Part shown: piece by piece, positions 17,028-27,057 of the stretch
Position numbering within the stretch: position 1 is the first letter of the stretch
Layout: each line of letters starts with the position of its first letter
Source of the DNA: Psychrobacter faecalis
GTDB taxonomy: Bacteria > Pseudomonadota > Gammaproteobacteria > Pseudomonadales > Moraxellaceae
Direction: 5' to 3'
Assembly (NCBI RefSeq): GCF_016107575.1
Contig: NZ_JABAST010000018.1
Coordinates: 1-61,027, forward strand
DNA length: 61,027 nt
The notes under the pieces: generated by a model
The model's input: the letters and a program-made list of their open reading frames with translations, nothing else
Told to the model about the DNA's origin: nothing
Database searches by the model: none
Program-made: the position numbers and the translations under genes

Positions 17028-19808
17028 ATGTTATCAAAGATTATAGGCAGTGTCGTTGGCACCAAAAATGACCGCGAACTCAAGCGCATGCGTAGAGTGG
17101 TCAGCAAAATCAACGCATATGAGGCTGACATTCAAGCCCTGTCTGATGAGCAATTACAACAAAAAACCGCAGAATTTAAAGAAAGACACCAAAACGGTGA
17201 AAGCTTAGACGCCTTATTACCAGAAGCGTTTGCCGTCTGCCGCGAGGCTTCCTTACGCGTCAATGGTATGCGTCACTACGACGTGCAGCTCATCGGCGGT
17301 ATCACCTTGCACGAAGGCAAAATCGCTGAGATGAAAACCGGTGAGGGTAAAACCTTAATGGGTACCTTGGCGATGTATCTAAACGCTATTAGTGGCAAAG
17401 GCGTGCATTTGGTCACGGTCAACGATTATTTGGCGGCGCGTGATGCCGAGTTAAACCGCCCATTATTTGGCTTTTTGGGTATGACGGTCGGCGTTATTTA
17501 TTCGCAGCAGCCACCACAAGAAAAAATCGACGCTTATCAAGCGGATATCACGTACGGTACCAATAACGAATATGGCTTTGATTATCTGCGCGATAACATG
17601 GTCTTTAGCCTGGCTGAGAAAAAACAGCGTCCGCTAAATTATTGCATTATTGATGAAATTGACTCTATCTTAATCGATGAGGCGCGTACGCCGCTGATTA
17701 TTTCGGGTCAAGCAGAAGATTCATCACGTATGTATGCGCTGATTAATACCATTATTCCATGGCTTAAACGCTCAAAAGATGAAGAAGCCAATAAAAATAA
17801 TGAAGACGAAGATTTTTGGATTGATGAAAAAAATCGTCAAATCGAAATCAGCGAAAAAGGCTATGAGAAAATTGAGCGCTTCTTAATCGAAGTGGGCGAG
17901 CTTGGTGAAAACGAAAGTTTATATAGCCCGAGTCGTTTGCCGCTACTCGCTCACGTACAAGCGGCAATCCGCGCCCATCATGTATTTGTCAAAAACGTCC
18001 ATTATATCGTTGACGACGGCGAAGTGATTATCGTCGATGAAAACACCGGTCGTACCATGCCCGGTCGCCGCTGGTCAGAAGGCTTGCACCAAGCGGTAGA
18101 GGCCAAAGAAAACGTCGAGATTCAAGCAGAGAACCAAACCCTTGCGACGACGACTTTCCAGAACTATTTCCGTCTCTATGACAAACTATCCGGTATGACC
18201 GGTACCGCCGATACCGAAGCAGCAGAGTTTAAATCAACGTATGATTTAGACGTCATCGTGATTCCAACGCACGAGCCGATTGCTCGTATCGATATGGATG
18301 ACCAGATTTTCTTAACCAAGTTAGGAAAGTACAAAGGTATCATTCGCGAGATTAAAGAGATCCAAGCCAAAGGTGCGCCGGTCTTAGTTGGTACGGCGAC
18401 GATTGAAGCCAGTGAAGAGTTGTCTTATCTGCTCGATCAAGAAGGCATCAAGCATAATGTCCTAAACGCCAAGCAGCACGAACGTGAGGCAGAAATTATC
18501 GCGCAGGCAGGTAGTCCAAAAGCGGTGACCATCGCCACCAATATGGCAGGTCGTGGTACCGATATTATCTTGGGCGGTAACTGGCAGTCGTTTATCGAAG
18601 ACATTGATGCGGTCAGTCCGGAAGAGATGGCGCGCCTAAAAGCAGAATGGCAGGTCAAGCATGACCAAGTCGTTGCGGCTGGCGGCCTACATATCATTGG
18701 TTCTGAGCGTCATGAATCACGCCGTATCGATAACCAGTTGCGTGGTCGTGCCGGTCGTCAAGGTGACCCTGGGATGTCGCGCTTTTTCTTATCGCTTGAA
18801 GATGACTTGATGCGTATCTTCGCCGGTGACCGCGTTGTTAATATGATGCGGGCGATGGGTCTAAAAGAAGATGAAGCCATCGAGCATAAAATGGTTTCAA
18901 AATCGATTGAAAATGCCCAAGGTAAAGTCGAAAGTCGTGACTTTGATGCCCGTAAAAACCTATTGAAATACGATGACGTCGCCAATGAGCAGCGTAAAGT
19001 TATCTATGGTCAGCGCGATGACTTGCTGGCAGAGATGGATTTATTGGAGGCCATCGAAGTCATGCATCATGAAGTCTACAATGCCATGATTGATCAGTTT
19101 ATCCCGCCAGGCTCTATTGATGATCAGTGGAATATCGACGGCTTAGAAGACGAGCTTGAAGATGAGTTTAAAATTTCCATGCCGATTAACGATTGGCTGG
19201 ATGAAGACCGCCGCCTAGATGAAGAAGGTTTACGTGCCAAAATTATCCAAACTGCGCTGGATCGCTATCATGCTCGCCGTGAGCAAATGGGCGAAAAAGA
19301 TGCCGCCCAGCTCGAGCGTCATTTTATGCTACAAAGTTTGGATAAGCACTGGAAAGAGCATTTAACCCAAATGGATCAGCTACGTAAAGGTATCCATTTG
19401 CGCGGTTATGCGCAAAAAAATCCTGAGCAAGAATATAAGCGTGAATCGTTTGAGCTGTTCCAAATGATGCTTGGTGCGATTAAATCTGAAACCGTACAAG
19501 ATTTATCACGCGTCCATATCCCAACCAAAGAAGAGTTAGAAGCGTTAGAAGCTCAGCAGCGTGAAAACGCCGCGCATATGCAAATGCAGTTTGAACACAG
19601 TGATATCGACAATATGGATGGCGGCGTAGAGCGACCAGCGGCGCAAAACCGTAGCGTTGCTGCTGGCGTAACAGCAGGGTCTATCGCGAGCAGTGGTAGC
19701 AACAATGCCAGTGAGCCTGACCCATACGCTGGGATGAATATCAGCCGTAACGCGCCATGTCCTTGTGGTTCAGGCCTAAAGTATAAACAATGTCACGGTA
19801 AAATCTAA
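17028..19808 (+). CDS. secA: Preprotein translocase ATPase SecA
   Basis: A 926-residue motor that pushes preproteins through SecYEG. Motifs in order are the Walker A MKTGEGKT (about residues 103-110), the DEAD-like [19 protein letters not shown], the second nucleotide-binding fold with [10 protein letters not shown], and the [13 protein letters not shown] motif. The helical wing and scaffold follow. The C-terminal zinc/SecB-binding tail is [14 protein letters not shown] (Cys911, Cys913, Cys922, His923), preceded by a short Ala/Asn/Ser linker. Length is close to E. coli SecA (901). It stands as a single gene with its own terminator. Confidence 0.98.
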   Translation: MLSKIIGSVVGTKNDRELKRMRRVVSKINAYEADIQALSDEQLQQKTAEFKERHQNGESLDALLPEAFAVCREASLRVNGMRHYDVQLIGGITLHEGKIAEMKTGEGKTLMGTLAMYLNAISGKGVHLVTVNDYLAARDAELNRPLFGFLGMTVGVIYSQQPPQEKIDAYQADITYGTNNEYGFDYLRDNMVFSLAEKKQRPLNYCIIDEIDSILIDEARTPLIISGQAEDSSRMYALINTIIPWLKRSKDEEANKNNEDEDFWIDEKNRQIEISEKGYEKIERFLIEVGELGENESLYSPSRLPLLAHVQAAIRAHHVFVKNVHYIVDDGEVIIVDENTGRTMPGRRWSEGLHQAVEAKENVEIQAENQTLATTTFQNYFRLYDKLSGMTGTADTEAAEFKSTYDLDVIVIPTHEPIARIDMDDQIFLTKLGKYKGIIREIKEIQAKGAPVLVGTATIEASEELSYLLDQEGIKHNVLNAKQHEREAEIIAQAGSPKAVTIATNMAGRGTDIILGGNWQSFIEDIDAVSPEEMARLKAEWQVKHDQVVAAGGLHIIGSERHESRRIDNQLRGRAGRQGDPGMSRFFLSLEDDLMRIFAGDRVVNMMRAMGLKEDEAIEHKMVSKSIENAQGKVESRDFDARKNLLKYDDVANEQRKVIYGQRDDLLAEMDLLEAIEVMHHEVYNAMIDQFIPPGSIDDQWNIDGLEDELEDEFKISMPINDWLDEDRRLDEEGLRAKIIQTALDRYHARREQMGEKDAAQLERHFMLQSLDKHWKEHLTQMDQLRKGIHLRGYAQKNPEQEYKRESFELFQMMLGAIKSETVQDLSRVHIPTKEELEALEAQQRENAAHMQMQFEHSDIDNMDGGVERPAAQNRSVAAGVTAGSIASSGSNNASEPDPYAGMNISRNAPCPCGSGLKYKQCHGKI

Positions 19809-19840
19809 ATATTGATAATCAAAAATTGTTAAGCTATGAT

Positions 19841-19876
19841 AAAAAGTCCCTGTCTTATTTAGATAGGGACTTTTTT
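19841..19876 (+). terminator. Rho-independent terminator after secA
   Basis: AAAAAGTCCCTGTCT pairs with AGATAGGGACTTTTTT with one mismatch, 32 bases past the secA stop. Confidence 0.88.
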
Positions 19877-20104
19877 ATAGCGATAAGATTTATAGCCATA
19901 AGAATTTCGATAGGAAAAATTATCGGGCGATATCTTCTACCTTTCTTTTTAGCACTTTTAAGTGACTGTAACTCTATTAATAAATAGTCTAACTATTAAG
20001 AATATAAAAGTAACAGCGCTTTTGTAGTGATTAATTACAAATTCAACATAGGCGTGAATTTACATACACGCTATAGTGTTTAACATATTTTTTTGGAGAG
20101 TGTC

Positions 20105-20662
20105 ATGAATATAGAATTATTAAAACAATTTCGTACCTCTGTCGTTGTTACCGGTCTGCTCGCTGGCGCGATGACAATTAGTGCTTGTCAACAACAGCAA
20201 GAGCCAGAACCAAGTCTAGAAGACAGCATCAGTGAAGAGCAATCGGTGCCTATGTCCGCTGAGCCTGCCGAGCCAAGTGATGTGGTGGTAGATGCGCCAG
20301 TCAGCGATGTGGAAGAGGATACCGTAGCGTCTGTTAATTCTGGCGTCAAGCAAATGAGCTACTCATGTTCACCGGCACTAGCCGTCGAAGCCACTTACAA
20401 AGACGCTGACAAACAAGTGATTCTTGAGACTGCTCAAGGTACAGTAACTCTGACCAAAACCAATGATGCGACCAACCCTGAAGTTTTCAATCTAGATACA
20501 GCGTTTGACGGTGGTGAAGGCTTTATCCAGTGGCGCGTGGCGCACGAAGATCGTGAAACTGGTGTGATGCGTACTGCTGGTGCCGATTCAGAAAACGTCA
20601 GTACCTATGAATGTAAAACATCACCAGCGTCTGAAACTAAAACGGCAGAAACAGCCGCCTAA
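20105..20662 (+). CDS. Small lipoprotein, possibly MliC-like
   Basis: A 185-residue predicted lipoprotein. The start at ATG 20105 follows GGAGAG by six bases; an in-frame TTG at 20093 overlaps that site and is unlikely. The signal ends in TISAC, with Cys28 as the lipidated residue. A Glu/Pro/Ser/Val-rich acidic linker (about 30-85) leads to a compact domain with YSCSPALAVEATYKD, a strand-rich middle, QWRV and a closing YEC. That pattern (Tyr-x-Cys start, Trp, terminal Cys) resembles the MliC/PliC C-type lysozyme inhibitors, but the similarity is faint and unverified. It is a single gene between two terminators. Confidence 0.7.
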   Translation: MNIELLKQFRTSVVVTGLLAGAMTISACQQQQEPEPSLEDSISEEQSVPMSAEPAEPSDVVVDAPVSDVEEDTVASVNSGVKQMSYSCSPALAVEATYKDADKQVILETAQGTVTLTKTNDATNPEVFNLDTAFDGGEGFIQWRVAHEDRETGVMRTAGADSENVSTYECKTSPASETKTAETAA

Positions 20663-20680
20663 CAACAAATACCTCGCATA

Positions 20681-20710
20681 AAAAAAGCAACGTTAACGTT
20701 GCTTTTTTTT
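20681..20710. terminator. Bidirectional palindromic terminator
   Basis: AAAAAAGCAACGTT-AACGTTGCTTTTTTTT is a near-perfect palindrome with A and T runs on both sides. It can terminate the lipoprotein gene (plus) and the DUF2382 gene (minus). Confidence 0.88.
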
Positions 20711-20766
20711 GGTTTGGTCTTACGACTGCTTACAAAAATGCTTTATCAGCCTATTTTTTATAAACG

Positions 20767-21504
20767 CTATTTTTTATCAGCGGCATTGCTTTGTTGCTCA
20801 TGGGCTAGATAACCTTCTTCTTTAACGTCTAGCTCCTCGTGTTGGAGCGCTACTTGAATGCTATCGGTATGGGTATGCGTGGTTTTATTAATCTCTATTT
20901 CTTGGATCACATGAGTGTCTTTGGTAATCGTCGCTACCTGACGCGATAAGATAATCTCAATCGGCGCGTCACCAATCTCAACCTGCTTGCCATTGATGGT
21001 CACGACTGCTTTACTATCTAGCGACGGCTCAACATGACGCAATATGTCCTTATCATCATAATCACCTGATAGTAAATCCTGACTCTGTACGTCTTGATAG
21101 TCGGTACGCACGGTAATATATTCTTCTACCAGCTCAATAGGCACCTCAATGGTTTTGGTGCGTCTGTGCTTGGTTACTGTGACCTTGCCAACATCCAAGC
21201 GTTCTTTGTTAATGACAGGACGCTCTTCTAATAATTCTAAATAGCCACCATTGCCTGTATCGGTTTGATGGTTTGCTAAATTAGTAGATAAATTATTTGC
21301 TAAGCCTTGTTGTGTACTGCTTGACACAGTTTGCTGCTGATTAGTATTGGATAAATCCGTAGCGGACAAATCTGGCGCAGGCAATTTGTTCTCACCGCTA
21401 TGATTGGCAATTTGCTCTAAATGCGAAGTAGGATTAGGGGCATTTGCCAAAGATGAGCGTGGATGCGTTTGTTGTGGGTCAATTTTTTTGTCGTCGTTAA
21501 TCAT
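20767..21504 (-). CDS. DUF2382 (YsnF/AvaK-type) domain protein
   Basis: A 245-residue protein from ATG 21504, which has AAGGAAC eight bases upstream. The open frame continues upstream to 21582, but that extension runs through the terminator of the preceding gene and is unlikely to be translated. Residues 1-105 are low-complexity (Asn/Gln/Ser/Thr/Pro). The DUF2382 region follows, beginning LELLEERPVINKERLDVGKVTVTKHR, with repeated strand-forming Val/Thr/Glu segments. It is paralogous to the C-terminal half of the next gene upstream but lacks its PRC barrel. DUF2382 proteins are associated with general stress responses in other bacteria; a biochemical role is not known to me. Confidence 0.8.
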   Translation of the reverse strand: MINDDKKIDPQQTHPRSSLANAPNPTSHLEQIANHSGENKLPAPDLSATDLSNTNQQQTVSSSTQQGLANNLSTNLANHQTDTGNGGYLELLEERPVINKERLDVGKVTVTKHRRTKTIEVPIELVEEYITVRTDYQDVQSQDLLSGDYDDKDILRHVEPSLDSKAVVTINGKQVEIGDAPIEIILSRQVATITKDTHVIQEIEINKTTHTHTDSIQVALQHEELDVKEEGYLAHEQQSNAADKK

Positions 21505-21545
21505 GGTAGTGTTCCTTAAATGGTGAGGTAGCTTAAAAAGAGGTA

Positions 21546-21576
21546 TAAAAAAAGACCAGAGGCAAGCTCTGGTCTT
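21546..21576 (-). terminator. Rho-independent terminator after the PRC-barrel gene
   Basis: On the minus strand AAGACCAGAG pairs perfectly with CTCTGGTCTT around a short loop and ends in a run of seven or more T. It separates the two DUF2382 genes and argues for independent transcripts. Confidence 0.85.
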
Positions 21577-21716
21577 AGTCACTGAGCTTGAAACTCAGCT
21601 GCTCATTACTATCGCGCGATGCACATTTAACGATTATTTTTCTAATGATTATTTCTTATTATCAATTGCTAAGAAATCTTCCTTAAGAATTATGCAAGGT
21701 GCGCAAGTATTGCGTA

Positions 21717-22565
21717 TTACATACCACGAGCGCGGCGGACATCTTCGGCAGTGATATCATCGCGGTCAAAAAGGTTACCTTCGCGGTCAACCACATTACC
21801 ATCACCATCGATATCTAATTCTTCACGTTGAATGGTTTCAGCAATAGTTTCAGTATGACGTTCGGTAGTTTTACCAACGTTTACTTCTTCAGCGACATAG
21901 GTTTCTTTATTCACACGTGCACGTTCTGCTTCTAGTTCAACTTCGACCGTTTGATTGCCATCTACATCACCAATGCGGCGGTCTGTTGGACGATCTACAT
22001 TGGTACGTTGGATATTGGCATGCTCTTCTTCAAGGTCAACATCTATGTTGCGCTCTTCAGTAACGACATGCTTACCAACTTTTACTAAGCCTGCAACGAT
22101 GCGGTCTTTATTGACTGTCAAACGCTCTTCTAGTAGCTCTAGCGTGTTTGGCGCATTATACGCATGGTCGGCAATCTCCATACGCTCTGCTTCTGGTACA
22201 GTATCAGCAGCGAATGATTGACGATCTTTTTCGTACTGCTCTTTATAGCTGTACTGATAATCGTGATCGTATACTTCCATCGCTTCTACTTGTGCTTGCG
22301 TTAAACTATCAAAGAAAACGTCATCACCGACGATACGAGCGAGACCTGCTGGCACTAGAACTTCTTTTGAGCTGAACCAACCGCCTGCATCAACGATTAA
22401 ATAACGAATACGACCAGTAGTATCTTCTACTAGCGCACCTTCGATTTTACCGATTTTTTCTTCATTGACGCCATAAGCAGTTTTACCTGTTGGGTCATAA
22501 TAGTCATCACCAATTAGGTCACGGTGAGTTGCTTGGATATCTCTTAAACGAATTAGTTGGCTCAT
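21717..22565 (-). CDS. PRC-barrel and DUF2382 domain protein
   Basis: A 282-residue cytoplasmic-looking protein. Residues about 15-100 form a PRC-barrel (KIGKIEGALVEDTTGRIRYLIVDAGGWFSSKEVLVPAG). After a linker, residues about 143-250 form a DUF2382 domain opening with LELLEERLTVNKDRIVAGLVKVGKHV and containing ETIQREELDIDGDG. The acidic Asp/Arg-rich tail could bind divalent metal, but that is a guess. This domain pair is common in stress-induced proteins of Deinococcus, cyanobacteria and proteobacteria. The promoter would lie in the 22566-22980 spacer. It is well separated by a terminator from the shorter DUF2382 paralogue. Confidence 0.88.
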   Translation of the reverse strand: MSQLIRLRDIQATHRDLIGDDYYDPTGKTAYGVNEEKIGKIEGALVEDTTGRIRYLIVDAGGWFSSKEVLVPAGLARIVGDDVFFDSLTQAQVEAMEVYDHDYQYSYKEQYEKDRQSFAADTVPEAERMEIADHAYNAPNTLELLEERLTVNKDRIVAGLVKVGKHVVTEERNIDVDLEEEHANIQRTNVDRPTDRRIGDVDGNQTVEVELEAERARVNKETYVAEEVNVGKTTERHTETIAETIQREELDIDGDGNVVDREGNLFDRDDITAEDVRRARGM

Positions 22566-22980
22566 TATTGTCTTCCTTTTTTATGAGTAAATTTATTTGT
22601 TTGGATTAATAATTATTTTTTATAAAATAGCAATACAGTAAAAATTTGCGTTGCTAAAAAAATGTCGGCTATTTCTTTTGAACTTGTTTAAACTTAGATT
22701 TTATAAATCAACAAGATTAGATGAAGAAGATATTACCGTGGTTATTAATAGAATCTCGCTATCATTAAGGACTAGCTATCGTTAATAAGCAGCCTCTCCA
22801 TCAACTTGTTATTATCGTAGCAGCAGGTTTTTCGATACGATATATGAGCAAGGTAGCAAAGTGTGCGCTTGAGGTAATTGCGTGTAATAGGCTGTAAATG
22901 ACGCCGTTACTATATAAAATTAAGTTAAGGCTTTCTTACAGCGTGTTTACCGCTTTGCGGTATTTGTCATTTTTAGGTAT
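22566..22980. other. Spacer between the thiolase terminator and the PRC-barrel gene
   Basis: About 415 AT-rich bases with no credible gene on either strand. By position it should contain the promoter of the PRC-barrel gene on the minus strand. I could not assign a specific -10/-35. Confidence 0.4.
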
Positions 22981-23012
22981 AAAAAAACCGCACAGCTAGT
23001 AGCTATGCGGTC
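22981..23012 (-). terminator. Rho-independent terminator after the thiolase gene
   Basis: ACCGCAcAGCTA pairs with TAGCTaTGCGGT, and the plus-strand A7 run gives a T7 tail on the minus strand. It lies 80 bases past the thiolase stop. Confidence 0.88.
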
Positions 23013-23091
23013 TTAAAATTTTAAGAAAATCAGTCGATATTTTAAATCAGAACTTCGAATTTAAAAGCTCAAACGTTGAATTGGCTTAAAA

Positions 23092-24273
23092 TTAAGCCAG
23101 TTCAATGGCAACGGCAACAGCTTCACCGCCACCGATACATAAGGTTGCAACGCCTTTTTTACCACCAGTACGTTTAAGCGAGTTGATAAGGGTAACTAAG
23201 ATACGCGCGCCAGAGCAGCCAACTGGATGGCCAAGTGCACAAGCGCCGCCTTCGACGTTGACTTTAGCGTGGTCGATTTTTAACTTATCCATCGCTGCCA
23301 TGGTCACCATCGCAAAAGCTTCGTTGATTTCCCATAAATCGACGTCTGCAATTGACCAACCCGCCTTGTCCAGAACTTTTTCAATCGCGCCAATCGGAGC
23401 AATGGTAAACTCGCTTGGGTGGCGCGAGTTAGAGGCGGTGGCAACAATACGTGCTTGATAATCTAAACCTTCGGCTTTTGCTTGCGACTCTTTCATCATC
23501 ACAACCGCCGCCGCGCCGTCTGAGATTGAGCTGGCGTTTGCCGCTGTAATCGTCCCTTCTTTTGCAAAAGCAGGGCGCAGGGTAGGAATGCGCTCAGCAT
23601 TGGCAAGGGCAGGCTGCTCGTCGGTATCAACCGTTTGCTCGCCTTTACGCGATTTGAAAGTGACAGGCTCGATTTCATCTTTAAAATGGTCGTCTTTAAT
23701 CGCTGTCAAAGCACGGTTTAGCGATTCAATAGCAAACTCGTCCATTTGCTCACGGCTATAGCCTTTTTCATCGGCCATTTCTTGCGCGAACTGCCCCATT
23801 AATTTGCCGGTTTCGGCATCTTCTAGACCGTCTAAGAACATATGGTCTTTGACTTCTTTATGTCCCATGCGGTAGCCGCTGCGTGACCCTGGCATGATGT
23901 AAGGCGCATTGGTCATTGATTCCATACCGCCAGCCACTGCGACGTTAAAGCTGCCCGCTTTGATACCATCGTGCGCTTGCATAACTGCTTTTAGACCAGA
24001 ACCACAAAGTTTATTAATGGTAACGGCACCAGTAGCATCGTTAAGACCTGCTTTACGCATCGCCTGACGGGCAGGGCCTTGACCAAGACCAGCAGTCAAG
24101 ATACAGCCCATGATGACTTCATCAATATTATCAACGCTCACGCCTGAACGCTCAACGGCTGCTTTGATAGCGGTTGCGCCAAGTTCAGTTGCGCTGACGT
24201 CCTTTAAAGCGCCTTGAAAACCACCCATCGGAGTACGGGCGCCATTTAAAATTACAATTGCATCATTTGACAT
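23092..24273 (-). CDS. Acetyl-CoA C-acetyltransferase (thiolase)
   Basis: A 393-residue biosynthetic-type thiolase that condenses two acetyl-CoA to acetoacetyl-CoA or runs in reverse. Catalytic Cys is in KLCGSGLKAVM (about residue 89), His is in NEAFAM and GHPVGCSGAR, and the second Cys is in TLCIGGGEAVAVAIE. The length is typical of AtoB/PhaA. It has AAGGAAAA seven bases upstream of the ATG. It lies about 100 bases downstream of homoserine dehydrogenase on the same strand, but the two pathways are unrelated and no other fatty-acid or polyhydroxyalkanoate gene is nearby, so the specific pathway is open. Confidence 0.94.
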   Translation of the reverse strand: MSNDAIVILNGARTPMGGFQGALKDVSATELGATAIKAAVERSGVSVDNIDEVIMGCILTAGLGQGPARQAMRKAGLNDATGAVTINKLCGSGLKAVMQAHDGIKAGSFNVAVAGGMESMTNAPYIMPGSRSGYRMGHKEVKDHMFLDGLEDAETGKLMGQFAQEMADEKGYSREQMDEFAIESLNRALTAIKDDHFKDEIEPVTFKSRKGEQTVDTDEQPALANAERIPTLRPAFAKEGTITAANASSISDGAAAVVMMKESQAKAEGLDYQARIVATASNSRHPSEFTIAPIGAIEKVLDKAGWSIADVDLWEINEAFAMVTMAAMDKLKIDHAKVNVEGGACALGHPVGCSGARILVTLINSLKRTGGKKGVATLCIGGGEAVAVAIELA

Positions 24274-24373
24274 CGTTATTTTTCCTTTTTCGGTATTTGA
24301 AACGAAAGTTTTTTAGTCATTAAAAAAAGTTTTTAGCTAAGGTCACAGGTTTATAGATGAATCGCTGGATAAA

Positions 24374-25735
24374 TTACGCCAACTCATCTAAGCGAATACG
24401 GACGACTTTATCTGTAATGGTATCGAGCTTCTCGATTTTTTCAATCGCCAGATTCATCTGACTTTCAATCACAGGCAGCGTCAAAATAATCACTGGTACT
24501 TGACCAAGCTTATGCGCAGGTTTTTGTAAAATGGCATCGATATTGATACCCGCGTCACTCAAAATACGGGTAATATCCGCTAAAACGCCCGGATTGTCAT
24601 GCGCATGCACGCGCAGATAATAACCGGTAATCATTTGCTCAGCACGCAAGATGGGTGTGTCTGATAATTGCTCTGGGATAAACGCTAGATGCGGCACATG
24701 GTGTCCGTTCGTGCTTTCATTGTTGTTATCTTTACTACCAAGAACGCGAACCAAATCCATGACATCCGCCATGACTGCAGAAGCCGTTGCTCCAGCACCA
24801 GCGCCATCACCGCAATATAGCGTCTGACCAAGTGGGTGCGAGTTGACTAATACCGCATTTTTTACGCCATTAACGTTGGCAAGTAGGGCGTTCTGTGGAA
24901 TGAGGGTTGGATGAACACGCAGCTCGATACCAGCCGCGCCGTTATTTCCTTGGCCATCACCTGAACCGTTGTCTTCGCGGCGTACCGCAAAGCCTAGATG
25001 TTTGATACGGTAACCAAGCTCTTCGGCGTAGTTGACGTCTTGCAAGGTAATACCGGTGATACCTTCGCAGTAAACTTTGTCAAACTGTAGCGGAATCCCA
25101 AAGGCGATAGAGGCGAGGAGCGCAAGCTTATGCGCCGCATCAATGCCTTCGACATCAAAGGTTGGATCGGCTTCGGCGTAACCAAGTGCTTGTGCTTCGC
25201 TTAAAACATCGGCGAACGGGCGACCTTTATCACGCATTTCAGTCATGATAAAGTTGCCAGTGCCATTGATAATACCAGCTAACCACTCAATCTTATTGGC
25301 AGCAAGGCCTTCACGCATGACTTTGATAATTGGAATACCACCTGCCACCGCCGCTTCATAAGCAACGTGTACATTATGGGCTTCGGCAAAGGCGAAAATC
25401 TCATTGCCGTGTTCGGCGAGCAAGGCTTTATTGGCAGTGACCACATGTTTGCCGTGTTTAATGGCATGCATAATCACATCTTTAGCCAAGGTCGTACCGC
25501 CAATCACTTCGATGACAATATCGACATTGTCACTGGCAGCGGTTGCCATCAAGTCACTATTTTGTACGATGGTAGCGTCGATATCATCGCGCTGACGACG
25601 GGTACCGACTTCGGTAATCACAATGTCGCGTCCGCTACGGCGTTTTAACTCATCTAAATTGTCATTGATTAGATTGATCACGCCCGTTCCGACGGTGCCC
25701 AGACCAAGTATCGCTAGTTTGATGGATTTGCTCAC
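24374..25735 (-). CDS. hom: Homoserine dehydrogenase
   Basis: A 453-residue enzyme that reduces aspartate semialdehyde to homoserine on the route to threonine and methionine. The Rossmann motif is GLGTVGTGV. The catalytic domain has AGGIPIIK, GIINGTGNFIMTEM and EADPTFDVEGIDAAHKLALLASIAFG. A C-terminal ACT domain (residues about 370-445, VHAHDNPGVLADITRILSDAGINIDAI) suggests amino-acid feedback control. The start is a GTG at 25735, five bases after GAGG. In related bacteria hom is usually preceded by dsbC, as here, and followed by thrC. thrC is missing here and a thiolase occupies the position. Confidence 0.95.
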   Translation of the reverse strand: MSKSIKLAILGLGTVGTGVINLINDNLDELKRRSGRDIVITEVGTRRQRDDIDATIVQNSDLMATAASDNVDIVIEVIGGTTLAKDVIMHAIKHGKHVVTANKALLAEHGNEIFAFAEAHNVHVAYEAAVAGGIPIIKVMREGLAANKIEWLAGIINGTGNFIMTEMRDKGRPFADVLSEAQALGYAEADPTFDVEGIDAAHKLALLASIAFGIPLQFDKVYCEGITGITLQDVNYAEELGYRIKHLGFAVRREDNGSGDGQGNNGAAGIELRVHPTLIPQNALLANVNGVKNAVLVNSHPLGQTLYCGDGAGAGATASAVMADVMDLVRVLGSKDNNNESTNGHHVPHLAFIPEQLSDTPILRAEQMITGYYLRVHAHDNPGVLADITRILSDAGINIDAILQKPAHKLGQVPVIILTLPVIESQMNLAIEKIEKLDTITDKVVRIRLDELA

Positions 25736-25958
25736 AGTATCCTCAAGAGATTATAGAGTTGGATAAAAATGCTTCTATGACAGCGCTTACATAAAAAGAC
25801 TTATATAAAAGTGCTTATAAATGAGGCTGATATAAAGAAGAAAAGTATAAAAATACACCGCTAATTTTACCTAGCGCTTCATCGTATCATACCGATAAGC
25901 GCTTGTGGCGTCTACCCAATCTCACTGTCGGTAAAGTCAACAATATGAGGGGAGAGGA

Positions 25959-26816
25959 CTAGCTGGCATCGATCGCTGTTTGCGCCAATTGCGCCGCGGG
26001 TAGATAGCCGCCGATTTGTTGGCCAGACTCGGTAAAGATAGCAGGCGTGCCGCGTACTCCTAACGACATTCCAAGCTCGATTTGCTCTTTTACTGGGTTA
26101 TTACAGCTAGGCGCTTGGACATTAGCGCCCATTTTTGCCTGGTCCATCGCCGCCTTGCGATCTTCGCTACACCAAATAGCTTCCATTTTTGGGATACTGC
26201 CTTCGCTGCGTGGCCATGCCAAATAACGCACTTCAATACCGCGTGCATTGATATCGCTCATTTCTTCATGAAGCTTGGTGCAGTAAGGGCAGTCGGCATC
26301 AGTAAAGGCATAAACAACTGATTTAGTGGCGCCTTTTGCTGGATAAATAACCATGTCTTTTTTATCGACCGTTTTTAGAGCGTCTTGCGCGGCTTTGGCA
26401 ACCAAAGCGCCACTGATATCAACTGGCGCCTCTTGCCCAACTGCGATGATTTGTCCTTGGATAATATGTTTGCCAGATTTATCGGTAAAAAACGATGGTA
26501 AGCCCGATGCCGTTACCCAGTAAATATCGTCCATATCCGTTGGTACGGCTGAAATGATTTCTTCTTCAATCCCTGAGGCTTTTAGATTTGTTTGTAAGGC
26601 TTTGACCACTGCTGCATCATTATCGGCGACTTGTGCGGTGCTGACTTTGGCATTAGCGCTATTGACGATACCTGTATTGCTGGTCGCATCTGCCGCATTA
26701 TTCGAGCAGCCTGCTGCAACCACGACCAGCAACGCGCCCATCATCATCCTCGATAAAGGTTTGCGAGAAAATAGAGCGCGAGCAGAAGTGGCTTTAGAGA
26801 AAGAAGGTAAAAACAT
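25959..26816 (-). CDS. dsbC: Disulfide isomerase DsbC, predicted lipoprotein
   Basis: A 285-residue periplasmic disulfide isomerase/reductase kept reduced by DsbD. The start at ATG 26816 is supported by AAGGAA six bases upstream; an in-frame extension to 26849 lacks such a site. The thioredoxin-fold active site is DADCPYCTK (Cys176, Cys179), with the second Cys pair in IWCSEDRK and APSCNN and the cis-Pro in RGTPAIF. The signal region ends in VVAAGC (Cys37), which looks like a lipobox, so the protein may be membrane-anchored rather than free. The dimerisation domain precedes the active site. The gene is immediately upstream of hom, as in Acinetobacter and Pseudomonas. Confidence 0.92.
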   Translation of the reverse strand: MFLPSFSKATSARALFSRKPLSRMMMGALLVVVAAGCSNNAADATSNTGIVNSANAKVSTAQVADNDAAVVKALQTNLKASGIEEEIISAVPTDMDDIYWVTASGLPSFFTDKSGKHIIQGQIIAVGQEAPVDISGALVAKAAQDALKTVDKKDMVIYPAKGATKSVVYAFTDADCPYCTKLHEEMSDINARGIEVRYLAWPRSEGSIPKMEAIWCSEDRKAAMDQAKMGANVQAPSCNNPVKEQIELGMSLGVRGTPAIFTESGQQIGGYLPAAQLAQTAIDAS

Positions 26817-27057
26817 AGGTATTTCCTTTAGGCGGTGGTGCCTAAGCAAGATATAGATATAAAAACAGGGACATAGATAGTGTATGAACGCTTATCCCGT
26901 ATCCACTAGATTTTGTTATCAGAGCGATATATTTCAAGGACGAGGGGCAATTTATTGATAATAAAAGATAAGTAGCAATACTGGTTATATTAACATATTT
27001 TTAGAAATAACCACCAAAGGCTATTTGTTGATGTTTTATTGGCATCGCCAAATTTAT

